DNA from: Acidimicrobiia bacterium
GTDB taxonomy: Bacteria; Actinomycetota; Acidimicrobiia; Acidimicrobiales; AC-14
Assembly (NCBI GenBank): GCA_023265025.1
Contig: JAHFUP010000001.1
Span: 1 to 64,000 of the forward strand
Reading direction: 5' to 3'
DNA length: 64,000 nucleotides
Numbering within the stretch: the first letter of the stretch is position 1; each line of letters starts with the position of its first letter. Shown here piece after piece: positions 24,999-34,394 of the stretch. The position numbers and the translations under genes were made by a program. A model generated the notes under the pieces. It was not told the DNA's origin. It saw only the letters and a program-made list of their open reading frames with translations, and did no database searches.

Positions 24999-25876
24999 CT
25001 GAACGGAGCCAGCCCTCCCACCAGCAGATTTGGACAAACCCGCAGGTCAGAGGGGGTGCAGCATTGCTCGGTGCTGCTCGCTGTTGCGCACTTTTCCGCC
25101 CTCGTTGTGGCCCATCCGTGGCCCAAGGCCACCGGGGTCGGGCGATTGCACCGCAGATGGCTACGCGTACATCCCACGGGTCGACGCCCAGCCATCCCTA
25201 CCGGGCTCCCAGCCTCGGCCGGGGCATGTGCCTCGCACCGGACCGGTTACCACCGGCGTCGCCGCCAGACCGGAGGTGATCGTTCATGGGCCCGGGCACG
25301 AGGCGGTCGACGGCGGTCGTCATCCCGGCCGGTCGGAATGCGCGCCAGTCACCTCCCACGTCTCCGAGGGGCGCTCGGCTCGCGCCGTCCTGTGCACCCG
25401 ATCGGGATCTGGTGGAGACGGCGGTCGCATCGTCGCCGTCACGGCGTTCGAGGCCGACGGGACGCTTGACTCCCGAGACCGACGGTGTGGAGTGACAATC
25501 GTTGTGCGCCACCGTCCGGCGCTAGGTGGCGCGTGTCCGCCGGCGCGCGTCGTGGTGTTAGGGGATGCGTAGGAGGTCCGGTGCGACGTATCCTGTCAGC
25601 GGCCCGTCGCACCGGCGTTCCTTTCGGAGGTTGATAGCGGTCGTTCCATGAGCAGGACGTGCATCTGCGCCGACCATGAGAACGTCGAAATCCGTCGCCC
25701 TTGTCGGGCCGGCGCGCCGATGTCCCCCTGATACGACGACTTTCACTCCTCTTCTCCAGTCCCGGCGCTCGGTGTGCGTCGCCCACGCGACACATCCAGG
25801 TGGAGCGGCCGGCGATCGAGGCCTTTCAGGCGAGCATCTCGGTGCGTTATCGGCTCCGGCCGGTTCCCGGCGGGAC
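24999..25876. other. Gene-free stretch between island and PIN-protein gene
   Basis: About 880 bp with no gene I can support. Short open frames lack family features and start sites. A 62-codon minus-strand frame (25558-25746) has DFDVLMVGADAR, faintly like a nucleotidyltransferase strand, but nothing else. Possibly worn-out mobile DNA. Confidence 0.4.
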
Positions 25877-28162
25877 TCAACCGGACTTGATGCTCTCCCA
25901 TATAGCGGAAGCTAGAACGCTTCCCCAGACGGCCACAAAGGTGCCAATTACCCAGCAGCGGCTGCGCCTTAGTAGGTAGGCCAGCTTCCCGTCTCGCATC
26001 GAGGCTTTCGCCTGCAAGACTAGCCCGCATATAAGAGACCACGCCAACACGGCGGCAATAGCCACGCAAAGCCATGCGACCCAGGCACCACCAGGCAACC
26101 GCCCGGATAGTCCGAACCCCGCCAGGACTGTCGCGGCACCCGTCGCAAGTGTAACCGCGAGGAACGCGACCGTCACACTCCGGCGCTCTCGGAGCCACTC
26201 CTCCTTGGCCGTCGCTTCCTCCGCGAGGCGTCGCACACTCTCCTCTAGTAGGGCCTGAGAAGCGAGCATCTCATTCGCCCCCTGCAGATGTTTCTCCTGC
26301 TCCTCAAGGTGAAGGCTCTTGAGGCGATCGATTTCGCTCGACAGGTCAGTCACTTGGCGTTGGCGTTGGTCCAGATCTGTCCGAAGCTGTTCAACCTTCT
26401 GATCCCGACTTGCGACAGCCTGACGGGCATCATCAGCGATGCGAGTTCCTTCGTCGCGCGCAGTAGCTAGGTCGCTCTCCAGCCTCTGCGCTTCTTCAAT
26501 GATTGCAGCCTCGATTAGCGACACCTCGACGGCGGTCGAGGCATTCGGAGAGTCGGCTAGGCGAGCTCTCAGCGCATCATTTGTGAGCACATTGTAGATC
26601 GTAGGAACTGATAGATCGTTGATTCCCTCAAATCGCGAGATAGTGCGGAGGATACGGATTGTCGTTTGCTCTGTCGATGCATCAAAGTCGAGAAAGAGTA
26701 AAGGTTCTCGTATAGCGCCGACGAGCGCCTTATCCAGGGCCTCCGAGCGGGGAATCCAAAACTGCAGGAGTTGTATGAACGTGCTTGGACTGAAGCACAC
26801 TGGGGCCTCATCCGTACCGCGCACCTTTCGTCTGTCGAACGATATGAGGCCGAAGTCGACAGTGCAGACCCAGGTCTGAAGGCCTATGGGAGATGCGCCG
26901 GGCGATCGACGACGCTCATGAGCAAAATGCCAAAGAACCATGTCATGGAGATTTGCCTCGTACGGCTTCGGCCCGAGTCGCCGACGTTGGCGCTGAACAA
27001 GCTCCTGATCGTGCAGATCGTCGATAACTTCAGAATCAATCCGAAGTGATTCAAGGTCGACGTCGAGAATCTCAACCCCGCGTTCCCTCAAGATAGTCGC
27101 GAGATCAGACTCGTACGGACCGAAGAATGCATCCGGGGTTAGACCGCTCATGCCCGCTTGAGCGGCCGCCTCGAAGTATCGTGTAACCAGACCAGTCGAC
27201 GTAACGTCGCGCGCTGCAGCAGCGATTCTTGGTCCTGGGATCACACCTGACAGGCGAAACATCACGCTGCGAAGTACGCGGCGCGTTTCCTCCACGGTAA
27301 TTGGCAATACCAAGAATTCAACTCGGATAGACGAACTGGCGCGTTCTGCGACCTGAACTAGGTCTGCGGCAACATCGTTTGCGGGGTTATCATGTAGGCG
27401 TAGAAAAGAGAATAGGAAGTTTGTGTCAACAAACACTTGGATTCCAGCGGGCGGGCCCGCCCGAGCCTTGAGGGCATCGAGGGACGAAGCCTCCATTCCT
27501 GCAGCCTCTCTGACGAAATCTGCGTTCAGCGTCCTCAACACATAGTTCCGCACATCTGAGTCTTCAGGATTCAAGAACTCCACCAAGAGCTCACGCATTT
27601 CCGTGCCATATTTCTGACACAGCGGCTCGACGATCTGCCGATAGGTCGGAACCGCCACGTTGATGTCGGCCGTCGATGTCAAGACCTCGTATATCCGCGC
27701 CCCCGCCGCCTTAACCAGCGGATGCATGAACATGTCTTCGAAGTCATCCCAAAGTGCCGCGTCGTCGGCGTCTATCCCAGCAATCTGCACGAGCGCGATC
27801 AGTCGCGCGTAAACCCGTTGTTCGGATGCGGTGACATCGGCGAGTTCGAGACGTAGTGCCTCACTCTGCTCTTCAGATGCCTTTAGGCAGCCATCTTGCG
27901 CTTCGACAAGCGTTCCATCAGCCAGGGCGCGCTCAACGGTCCGTTCAACTCGTTCGCGATCGAGCCGGCCGTCCAGGCTAAGCGTCAGGACACTCAGAAC
28001 CTCCTCAATCGTCGTCCTACCACGGAGCCAGACGGTGACGAGCACGATCCGCTCCAGTGCGCGATCCCACCAGCCCGATCGGTGAAGCTCCGCGTGATGA
28101 ATCAGGCTGACCAACTCAGGCGCAAGCCGCTCTCCGCCTGGGCCGTGCTCCGTCTGCGCCAA
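25877..28162 (-). CDS. PIN nuclease / coiled-coil / three-helix membrane protein
   Basis: A 761-residue protein I cannot place in a named family. Residues 1-240 are helical with no recognised domain. A PIN-like nuclease follows: IQVFVDTNFLFSFLRLHDNP (Asp 246), ITVEETRRVL (Glu 291/292), EANLHDMVLWHF (Asp 407) and WVCTVDFGLISFDRR (Asp 436). Residues about 550-660 form a long coiled coil, then three transmembrane helices (about 662-684, 693-716, 736-756) anchor the carboxyl end. Start is TTG 28162 with AGGTG about 8 nt upstream and TAGAAT 38 nt upstream. AT content is visibly higher than in neighbours, a sign of transfer. A membrane-tethered RNase in defence is an inference. Confidence 0.75.
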   Translation of the reverse strand: MAQTEHGPGGERLAPELVSLIHHAELHRSGWWDRALERIVLVTVWLRGRTTIEEVLSVLTLSLDGRLDRERVERTVERALADGTLVEAQDGCLKASEEQSEALRLELADVTASEQRVYARLIALVQIAGIDADDAALWDDFEDMFMHPLVKAAGARIYEVLTSTADINVAVPTYRQIVEPLCQKYGTEMRELLVEFLNPEDSDVRNYVLRTLNADFVREAAGMEASSLDALKARAGPPAGIQVFVDTNFLFSFLRLHDNPANDVAADLVQVAERASSSIRVEFLVLPITVEETRRVLRSVMFRLSGVIPGPRIAAAARDVTSTGLVTRYFEAAAQAGMSGLTPDAFFGPYESDLATILRERGVEILDVDLESLRIDSEVIDDLHDQELVQRQRRRLGPKPYEANLHDMVLWHFAHERRRSPGASPIGLQTWVCTVDFGLISFDRRKVRGTDEAPVCFSPSTFIQLLQFWIPRSEALDKALVGAIREPLLFLDFDASTEQTTIRILRTISRFEGINDLSVPTIYNVLTNDALRARLADSPNASTAVEVSLIEAAIIEEAQRLESDLATARDEGTRIADDARQAVASRDQKVEQLRTDLDQRQRQVTDLSSEIDRLKSLHLEEQEKHLQGANEMLASQALLEESVRRLAEEATAKEEWLRERRSVTVAFLAVTLATGAATVLAGFGLSGRLPGGAWVAWLCVAIAAVLAWSLICGLVLQAKASMRDGKLAYLLRRSRCWVIGTFVAVWGSVLASAIWESIKSG

Positions 28163-28550
28163 TTTGCGTTCACCTGCCTGCGTAGAACTACAAGCTCGTG
28201 ATTCTAGGCCCCGGCGATGCGGTTCGCTCGCTCAGCTCTGGCCGCACGGACAGGGGGTGGGGTCATCGGCATGCTCGTGCTCCGGCTCCAGCACGTCAAC
28301 CGGTGGCGGGCCTGTACCTTGGCGTTGCCCCGTTCACAATGCCGGCGTTGTGGGCGCCCCCCAGGAGCCGGCGACCCCATGATATTGGGACATCGTGTCG
28401 AGCGGTTTGCCGACTGGCCCAGCGTCGTGGGCGGCCTGTCCGCGTTTGCCAGGTCGGGCGGTACGAGAGGACTCACCCACGGGGTAGGCGGTTACGCTTG
28501 AGGCGGGGAATTCGCGGCTGAGCGGCGACGACAGCAGACAGGATGTGGGG
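28163..28550. other. Intergenic region with one probable -10 box
   Basis: No gene supported. Minus-strand TAGAAT at 28201-28206 could be the -10 of the PIN-protein gene, leaving a leader of about 30 nt that contains its Shine-Dalgarno. The remaining sequence, including overlapping short frames, shows nothing recognisable. Confidence 0.4.
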
Positions 28551-29084
28551 ATGCACAGCCCGAGCGCTCCCGGCCACGGGGTGGGCGCGGCGGTCGAGTC
28601 GGCTCTGGTGGCCATGCTGGGAGAGCGACTGCGCTACATCGGCAGGGCCACCGACCTCGTGTGGGTGGGCATCGGCCGCGACGTCGATGTACCTCGTCGA
28701 GGCGGCGGAACCCGCGTGCTCGCCGAGCACGCCATGCACCTTCAGTGTCCGTGGCGTTTGACCCTGCTCGGGATCCCGCTCGTCGGCAGCTGGGACCTGC
28801 ACCGGTCCACCGGGTCGAATGAGGGGGCCGACGGCGAGCTGGCCCAAGGTGAGGCGGCGTTCGACCCGGTGGCCGCGCAGCTCAGTTCCGACGGCGGGGA
28901 TCGTGAGCACGGCGTCGAGGTGATCGTCGGGAACGATTGGGGCGGAGTCTCCGTAGGGTTCACCGGCGGCCTAGTGCTGGAAGTCCTGCCCGTGACGACT
29001 GCCTCCGAGGAGTGTTGGCGGTACTTCAGGCCCGGCGGCGATGACGACCACTTCGTCGTATTCGAACCTCCGGAGGCGCCATGA
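28551..29084 (+). CDS. Hypothetical protein
   Basis: About 177 soluble residues. An amino helix with VESALVAMLGERLRYIGRAT is followed by DLVWVGIGRD, HAMHLQCPWRLT and VGSWDLHR, and the end has WGGVSVGFTGGLVLEVLP with FRPGGDDDHFVVF. The HLQCPWR segment recurs in uncharacterised actinobacterial proteins as I remember them, but no function is attached. ATG 28551 is used; a GTG two codons upstream is possible. No obvious partner gene. Confidence 0.65.
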   Translation: MHSPSAPGHGVGAAVESALVAMLGERLRYIGRATDLVWVGIGRDVDVPRRGGGTRVLAEHAMHLQCPWRLTLLGIPLVGSWDLHRSTGSNEGADGELAQGEAAFDPVAAQLSSDGGDREHGVEVIVGNDWGGVSVGFTGGLVLEVLPVTTASEECWRYFRPGGDDDHFVVFEPPEAP

Positions 29085-29306
29085 GCTCACCCCCCGGCCG
29101 GTCCGGGTGAGCGACCCGATGGGCCCTCGTGGGCGGGACCGCTGCCCGGCGGCTCACATGGCGTCAACGTCGGACCCGAGCCTCGCTGCTCAAGACCACG
29201 TCTGGCGGACCCCACCGCTTCGTCCCTGGGCGTGCCAACTCATCCGCCAAGAATTGCGCAAGCTGGCAGTTCCCGTGCCCGTGCGGCGAAGCGTATAGCT
29301 GCGCGA

Positions 29307-30020
29307 GTGTCTGCTCTCGGTCGCACGCTGCGATGGGATGGTTGTGTCAATGTCCGCGACCTCGGCGGCTACACGACCAATCACGGCCGCCCCACCAGGT
29401 TCGGCTCGGTGGTGCGATCGGACAATCCAGCTCGCCTGTCACCGCGAGGATGGCAGGAGCTGAGATCGTACGGCGTTCGAACGGTCATCGGACTGAGGAC
29501 CGTTGGGGCCGTTGATGACGAGCCGACTGACGATCAGGTTCCCGACGATGTCGAGTTCGTCCGTGTCGTAGTCGAGGACGTCACTGATCGCGAGTTCGCG
29601 GACCAGCCTGTCCGGAACGGCCTTTGGGGAACTCCGCTCTACTTCGCTGACGCCCTCCGCCGCTGGCCCGCCCGCGCCGCAGCTGCCGTCGGTGCCGTCG
29701 CTGGAGCTGCGCCCGGAGGTGTCGTGATCTCGTGCGGCCGCGGCTGTGATCGGACCGGCTTCCTGGCTCTCTTGCTTTTGCATCTCTGCGGCGTCTCGGC
29801 CGCTGACATCGCTTCTGACTATGCCTTGAGCATGGAACAGATGATCGAGCGGGACCCGGGCTACGCAGAGGAGCTCACGACGCTTCTGGAGCGTCACGGG
29901 ACCTCGATCGAAAGGGCCATCTCCGCCGTTGTCGCCGAGCCCATTCTGGAGACCCTCACCATTGGCGGGCTGAAGGCGGAGGAACTCGAAGCGCTCCGGG
30001 ACCGCCTCCTCGAGCCCTGA
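29307..30020 (+). CDS. Tyrosine-phosphatase family protein with atypical P-loop
   Basis: About 237 residues of the bacterial tyrosine/serine phosphatase family (Y_phosphatase3, PtpB/Cps4B-like). Family features are NVRDLGGYTT near the start, the RSDNPARLS segment, VRTVIGLRT, and the phosphate-binding loop ISCGRGCDRTGFLALLL near residue 142, which keeps the Cys-x5-Arg of the active site but lacks the His that normally precedes the Cys and the Lys of the GKDRTG form. Start at GTG 29307; TATAGC ends 7 nt upstream and may be the -10. It has no secretion signal. It ends 115 bp before the convergent ietS-like gene. Confidence 0.78.
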   Translation: MSALGRTLRWDGCVNVRDLGGYTTNHGRPTRFGSVVRSDNPARLSPRGWQELRSYGVRTVIGLRTVGAVDDEPTDDQVPDDVEFVRVVVEDVTDREFADQPVRNGLWGTPLYFADALRRWPARAAAAVGAVAGAAPGGVVISCGRGCDRTGFLALLLLHLCGVSAADIASDYALSMEQMIERDPGYAEELTTLLERHGTSIERAISAVVAEPILETLTIGGLKAEELEALRDRLLEP

Positions 30021-30135
30021 CGCCTGACCGGCGTTCAAGGGCGGGAATTTCTTTTGAGATGGTCGTCCATATGGGATGCGCGATCTGCCAAGCGCTCTCA
30101 GCCCCCCCGTATCCGGGGCCGTAGAAGTCGACCTC

Positions 30136-32658
30136 TCAAATCTCGATGGCGACGGCCTCGGCTGGGATCGAGAGAGCGGCCGCTATCGGGGTGTAGATGT
30201 CGACGTCCTGGGCCCTGGTGCGCAGCGAGACGATGAGGGCGTAGCGGACCGGCAGGTCGATGCGGTCCTTGCGCCGATTGTTCTTCCACCAACCTCCGAC
30301 CGCGTGGACGGCGAGCACGCCTCCGGTCCCGGCGAGTTGGGGTCCGTATCCCGACCAAATGTCCTGGTGGAGGGAGCCTTGGTTGCGCTGGTTGGGTCCG
30401 ACGGTCCAGTTGTCCGAGCCCCTCGCGGGTGGTGTGCCACCCTCTTCCTCCACGCTGGCCTCTCGGTTCACGCGCCGGACGAACTCCGGAGTCGTCTCAT
30501 TCGGACCTCGCAGTTCAAATCGAAGCCCGTGGGACGCATAGGCGTAGCGGCGACGCCAGCCCCGGCGGGCGGCTGACGGCTCGATGAAGTATGAGAGTGT
30601 CACGCGCAGCTCGACATCGGCAGCACCAAGATCGGCAAGAACCTCCGACGGCCATGGCAACTGGTGGAGCCGGAAGTTCCGCATCCTGTAGTCATCACCG
30701 GTGAACGGAACGAACTGGTCCTGCACCACCATGGTCACGGCGTTCGTCGCTGAGCTCAGCACGTTCTGCTGATGTGGAACACCCCAGCCGTAGCGCTTCA
30801 GCAGCAACCGCCGTTGCTTCTTGCCGGGCTCGGCGTCGATCGCCGCTCTCATTATCGGGCTCCACTCAGCGTGGTGCGTAATGAGTCCTCGAATCGTCTC
30901 TGGCCAGTAGGACGGGTAGGTGGCCATGGCAAGAGCAGCAAGACGTGCGGCTTGCGCAGTCGCAGCACTGGTGGCGTTCGCGGAGCCCAATGCAGCGTCG
31001 TCGCGCCGATCGGTGGTCCGAAGCGAGAGGAGCGGGTGATTTCCGTGGAAGTCACCCTCCCCATCCGTGAGGATGTTGCCGCCTTCCATGCAGATGTCCG
31101 GCTTGATCGGCCACTGCGACCCTCCGGCGATGACGCCGGTGCGACTGTGGGGTGAGATGTCTCCCTTCTCGGCGATCGCGCGCCAACCGGCGTAGGTCGG
31201 GTCCAAAGGGACCTGCGTTAGATCAGTGTGTGCGCCGACGGTGAGTGCATTCCACGATTGGGCCGGATCCTCAATCGGCGATAGGTCGGCGATCTGCCTG
31301 TAGTTCAGGTCGAAGCCATCGCGGATGTTTCCGGCGGAGACAATGAAGAGCCGAACCGCATTGGGATCCGGCGGGCCGAGGAGCGCTATGCCCGTCGTCG
31401 ACCTACCGACGTCCGTTCCTGCAGCGAGTGCGTCAACGGCTGCGGACCAGAGCGACGGCTCGCCTGAGCGGTCGGCGGTGTTCGTGATCGGCATGCAGTA
31501 TGCGCGGCTGCGAGTGTGCGTGATCTCGGGGACCACGACTGCTTCAGCCGTCACAACCCCGTATGCCAACGGATCATGTGGCAGCTGGCCAGCGTCGGGC
31601 AGAAACTTGACAGACTCCAGTCGATGTCGAAGCGTGATGCGGTGGTTCCCAAGCAGTGCATCGTCCAGCGGGCCGAGGAGGGCCAGACCCGCCATCAGGG
31701 TTCCGTGACCGGTGAGGTCGCCGGTCGGTAGTCCCACTATCGAGTGCATGTCGGACTCCGCCAACGATGCTTCGACGAGCAGATGCGTGCGTCGAACGCC
31801 CGTGTCGAGCAGACACACCGCTGGGGCTGCGGCGTCCGCGGGTACGACCCGCCCGGCAAGGTCCTCGGTCCACTCCATCCGCTCTCCGAGGTCCAGGTCC
31901 TCGATGGTGTCGATGAACTGCGGGCGCCGTAGCTCCGCGATCGGCACCGCTGTGAATGGCAAGGGCAACAGCTGGTCCCAACGCGCCTGAATCCACACTA
32001 CGTGGCGCCGGTCGAATCGCAGATGGTTCGGAGCGATCCGCAGTTGCGCTCGAGTGGCGTACTCCTGAGCAAGGTCCACGGCGTCGGGGTCCGGGCGCAG
32101 CCAGACCTCCCACCAGTGGACTCCCGTGGTTGGCGGTTCTCCGTCGGATTGCCAGAGGTCACGCACGACGGTCGCCCGAATGCGGGCCATGTTGGCGATC
32201 AGTGCCCTGTTACGCGGGTTGCCCCCGGGTGTGTCCTTGGTCAGGTAGTCCTCAAAGAGCCGAAGGAATGCCTCCCGGTACTCATCGCTGATCCAGACGA
32301 GTGCTCGCTCCGGCCAGTCTCCCCTCTCCGGCGAGACGCTGAGCAGCAACCATTTCGGACGAGGCGCAGCACGGTGGGTGCTCAGTTGTTCGAGAGAGTC
32401 GAGACTGAGCGGGAAACCCGGGCTCGCCTCGATCGTGACGATGACCCCGAGGGCCTCCAGTTCCTCGAGCGATCCCTCCTCGCGGATGTGGTCCTGCTCG
32501 GCCAACGCCGTCGCTATCTCTCGCTGCATTGTCTCACCGTGCGCCCGCCGTTCGACATCCCGGACCTTCCGATCACCTTGACCCTGTCGCGTGAACTCGC
32601 GATCCTCGATCTGATCGAGGACGAGCAGGTGGGTAAGGCGCTCCCCCGGCTCAGGCAA
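30136..32658 (-). CDS. ietS: Subtilisin-like serine protease, IetS type
   Basis: An 840-residue intracellular S8 protease. The catalytic triad is visible: Asp 285 in AVCLLDTGV, His 318 in TGHGTLMAGL, Ser 564 in NATSAATAQAARL, with the oxyanion Asn in FIVSAGN. A 270-residue amino domain and a 200-residue carboxyl domain flank the protease; no signal peptide is present. The TTG start at 32658 lies 8 bp inside the end of the AAA+ gene, so expression is coupled. AAA+ plus subtilase pairs of this build are known as IetA/IetS, first as a stability/incompatibility module of an Agrobacterium Ti plasmid and later in an anti-phage screen; assignment here is by pair architecture and motifs. Confidence 0.8.
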   Translation of the reverse strand: MPEPGERLTHLLVLDQIEDREFTRQGQGDRKVRDVERRAHGETMQREIATALAEQDHIREEGSLEELEALGVIVTIEASPGFPLSLDSLEQLSTHRAAPRPKWLLLSVSPERGDWPERALVWISDEYREAFLRLFEDYLTKDTPGGNPRNRALIANMARIRATVVRDLWQSDGEPPTTGVHWWEVWLRPDPDAVDLAQEYATRAQLRIAPNHLRFDRRHVVWIQARWDQLLPLPFTAVPIAELRRPQFIDTIEDLDLGERMEWTEDLAGRVVPADAAAPAVCLLDTGVRRTHLLVEASLAESDMHSIVGLPTGDLTGHGTLMAGLALLGPLDDALLGNHRITLRHRLESVKFLPDAGQLPHDPLAYGVVTAEAVVVPEITHTRSRAYCMPITNTADRSGEPSLWSAAVDALAAGTDVGRSTTGIALLGPPDPNAVRLFIVSAGNIRDGFDLNYRQIADLSPIEDPAQSWNALTVGAHTDLTQVPLDPTYAGWRAIAEKGDISPHSRTGVIAGGSQWPIKPDICMEGGNILTDGEGDFHGNHPLLSLRTTDRRDDAALGSANATSAATAQAARLAALAMATYPSYWPETIRGLITHHAEWSPIMRAAIDAEPGKKQRRLLLKRYGWGVPHQQNVLSSATNAVTMVVQDQFVPFTGDDYRMRNFRLHQLPWPSEVLADLGAADVELRVTLSYFIEPSAARRGWRRRYAYASHGLRFELRGPNETTPEFVRRVNREASVEEEGGTPPARGSDNWTVGPNQRNQGSLHQDIWSGYGPQLAGTGGVLAVHAVGGWWKNNRRKDRIDLPVRYALIVSLRTRAQDVDIYTPIAAALSIPAEAVAIEI

Positions 32659-33619
32659 CGCTCGCGTTGCTCCGCTCGCTGAGCGCCTGGACCAGGGTCG
32701 CTGTCGCCACCCGGTCGGCGCTTGCGAGGAGCGTTCGCTTGGCGGCTGCCTCGGCGGCCTTCACGAGCTCGGCGTGGCTCATCCCCTTCATCGACTGCCG
32801 AACTGAGGGCCACCGGATCCCCTTGCCCATCGGACCCAGTCGAGCCTTCAGGACGGTGACTGCCTCGTCGGGTGTGGGCTGCCGGTAGCTGATGATCATG
32901 TCGAATCGGCGGAACAGCGCCCGGTCGAGGATGGCCCGATGATTCGTGGCGGAGATAACAACGCTCTCGGGGCTGGCCTGCTCAAGGAACACGAGGAAGG
33001 AGTTGAGGATCCGACGTGCTTCACCGACGTCGTTGCCCGCTCGGTCGCCACCCAGCGCGTCGAACTCGTCGAAGAGGTAGACGGCCCGCTGGCTGGCCAC
33101 CGCGTCGAAGAGCAGGCGGAGCTTGCTTCCGGTCTCGCCGAGGTACTTGCTTAACACCGAGTCCAGGCGGATCGTCATGAGCGGCAGGTCAAGCTCGTTC
33201 GCTATCACCGCCGCGGTCATCGTCTTACCCGTACCTGGCGGCCCCTCGAGCAGGAGACGGTGGACCGGATGGAAACCCTGTTCCATGAGGGTGTGACGCT
33301 GCCGCTGCTCAGCTAGCACCTGGTCAAGCTGTGCCCGGACCTCGTCGGCGACGACCAGATCACGGAGTCCGACTTCCGGAAACGACGCCGACACGAGGTC
33401 GGCGATCTCGCCCCGAGGCTGTGCGATGGGAGTGACGACCGTGGCGCTGGACTGTCGCCGAGCCGCGTCGACGAGGTCCTTCAGCTCAGCCGCGAGTCGG
33501 TGGTGACCTTGTCGTGCGGCCTTGGCGGCGACCTGCAGTGCGACCGCATAGAACCCCTCGTCGTCGCCCGACGAGTGGCTCTTGACCAACGCTTTGATGT
33601 GATCGGCCGTTGCAGACAC
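32651..33619 (-). CDS. ietA: AAA+ ATPase, IetA type
   Basis: A 322-residue AAA+ ATPase, expected to restrain or trigger the protease encoded after it. Residues 1-100 are a helical amino domain; then DEVRAQLDQVLAEQRQRHTL, Walker A GPPGTGKTMTA (Lys about 132), LDSVLSKYLGETGSKLR, Walker B VYLFDEFDAL (about 179-188), sensor 1 VVISATNH and the arginine-finger region LDRALFRRFD. GTG 33619 is fixed by a TACAGT box ending 8 nt upstream. The ancestral role reported for the pair is antitoxin-like ATPase and toxin-like protease; the direction of control here is inferred. Confidence 0.82.
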   Translation of the reverse strand: MSATADHIKALVKSHSSGDDEGFYAVALQVAAKAARQGHHRLAAELKDLVDAARRQSSATVVTPIAQPRGEIADLVSASFPEVGLRDLVVADEVRAQLDQVLAEQRQRHTLMEQGFHPVHRLLLEGPPGTGKTMTAAVIANELDLPLMTIRLDSVLSKYLGETGSKLRLLFDAVASQRAVYLFDEFDALGGDRAGNDVGEARRILNSFLVFLEQASPESVVISATNHRAILDRALFRRFDMIISYRQPTPDEAVTVLKARLGPMGKGIRWPSVRQSMKGMSHAELVKAAEAAAKRTLLASADRVATATLVQALSERSNASVA

Positions 33620-33627
33620 CGGAGCCA

Positions 33628-33655
33628 ACTGTACGGTCTCCGCGTCAGCGGTGAA
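33628..33655 (-). promoter_or_regulatory. Promoter of ietAS: TTCACC - 16 nt - TACAGT
   Basis: Minus-strand -10 TACAGT (33633 to 33628) ends 8 nt before GTG 33619. A possible -35, TTCACC (33655 to 33650), lies 16 nt further upstream. The message would be leaderless. Confidence 0.5.
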
Positions 33656-34088
33656 CGATGGCCAGGATCGTGATGAACGCAGCCCCAAATGACAGAGGCG
33701 GCGACGACTAGAGGTACGGCACGGCGACGGCCGAGTCGCAGAGACGGGGCTCTTGGCGCCGTCAAGGTCCCGCACGGCGACCACGCAGTGCCAGCGTGAG
33801 CATGCCGAGGACTTGGCCCGGAATGCATCGAGCAACCCATCTTCGACAGATCGACACGTGGGTATGCGGCCTTGATGAGTGAATCGCCTGGAGATCGGCG
33901 CCGGCTCACGGCCTCAGGGTGTCCCAGAAGGAGAGCCCCATATCCGAGCCAGCGGCCCTACCCCGCATAGCCCGTAGGTGCCGTTCCGGGCGTAGGGCCG
34001 CTTAGCCTCACATTGGTTGTGTCGAATGGACGTTCGTGCTGAAATCTTCCCATTTCGCAGGGGCTACGAGCGGCGTCGCCGTCACCGC
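33656..34088. other. Gene-free boundary before the conjugative-element genes
   Basis: About 430 bp with no supported gene, between ietA and the leftward excisionase-like gene. Open frames here are short and featureless. It may hold a transition between inserted elements but I see no repeat or att-like sequence. Confidence 0.4.
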
Positions 34089-34340
34089 TCAGTTGGCACT
34101 TGGTGCAGCTCGCCGTCGTGCTGACCGGACATGGATCCGCGTCTCCACCGGGTCCTGTCGGCCCGCCTCCACGAACGCGTCCAGGTCGACCGGGCGAAAG
34201 CGTACGAACTTGCCCACCTTGAAGTAGCGGATCCGCTTCTCCAGGACCAGGCGGCGTACGAAGGCGTCGGTCACCCCGAGGTAGGCGGCCGCCCCTGCGA
34301 TGTCGAGCAGGGCATTGCCCTCAACCGGCTGGGTGGACAC
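34089..34340 (-). CDS. Excisionase-like helix-turn-helix protein
   Basis: An 83-residue MerR-like/HTH_17 DNA-binding protein: LLDIAGAAAYLGVTDAFVRR, LVLEKRIRYFKVGKFVRFRP and DLDAFVEAGR, the winged-helix pattern of excisionases (Xis) and replication-associated DNA-binding proteins of mobile elements. GTG 34340 is preceded by a purine-rich AGGGAGG about 9 nt upstream. It lies at the end of a leftward gene set with two primase-type proteins, which fits regulation or excision of an integrated element. No full integrase is in the window. Confidence 0.75.
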   Translation of the reverse strand: MSTQPVEGNALLDIAGAAAYLGVTDAFVRRLVLEKRIRYFKVGKFVRFRPVDLDAFVEAGRQDPVETRIHVRSARRRAAPSAN

Positions 34341-34394
34341 CTGCCCCGCCCTCCCTTCGCCAAAGCCGGATCGGCTCGGCCCACGCCCGGCGAA

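Noticed and set aside
25558-25746. 62-codon minus-strand frame with a DFDVLMVG strand
   Set aside because: Too short, no start signal, and no second nucleotidyltransferase motif.
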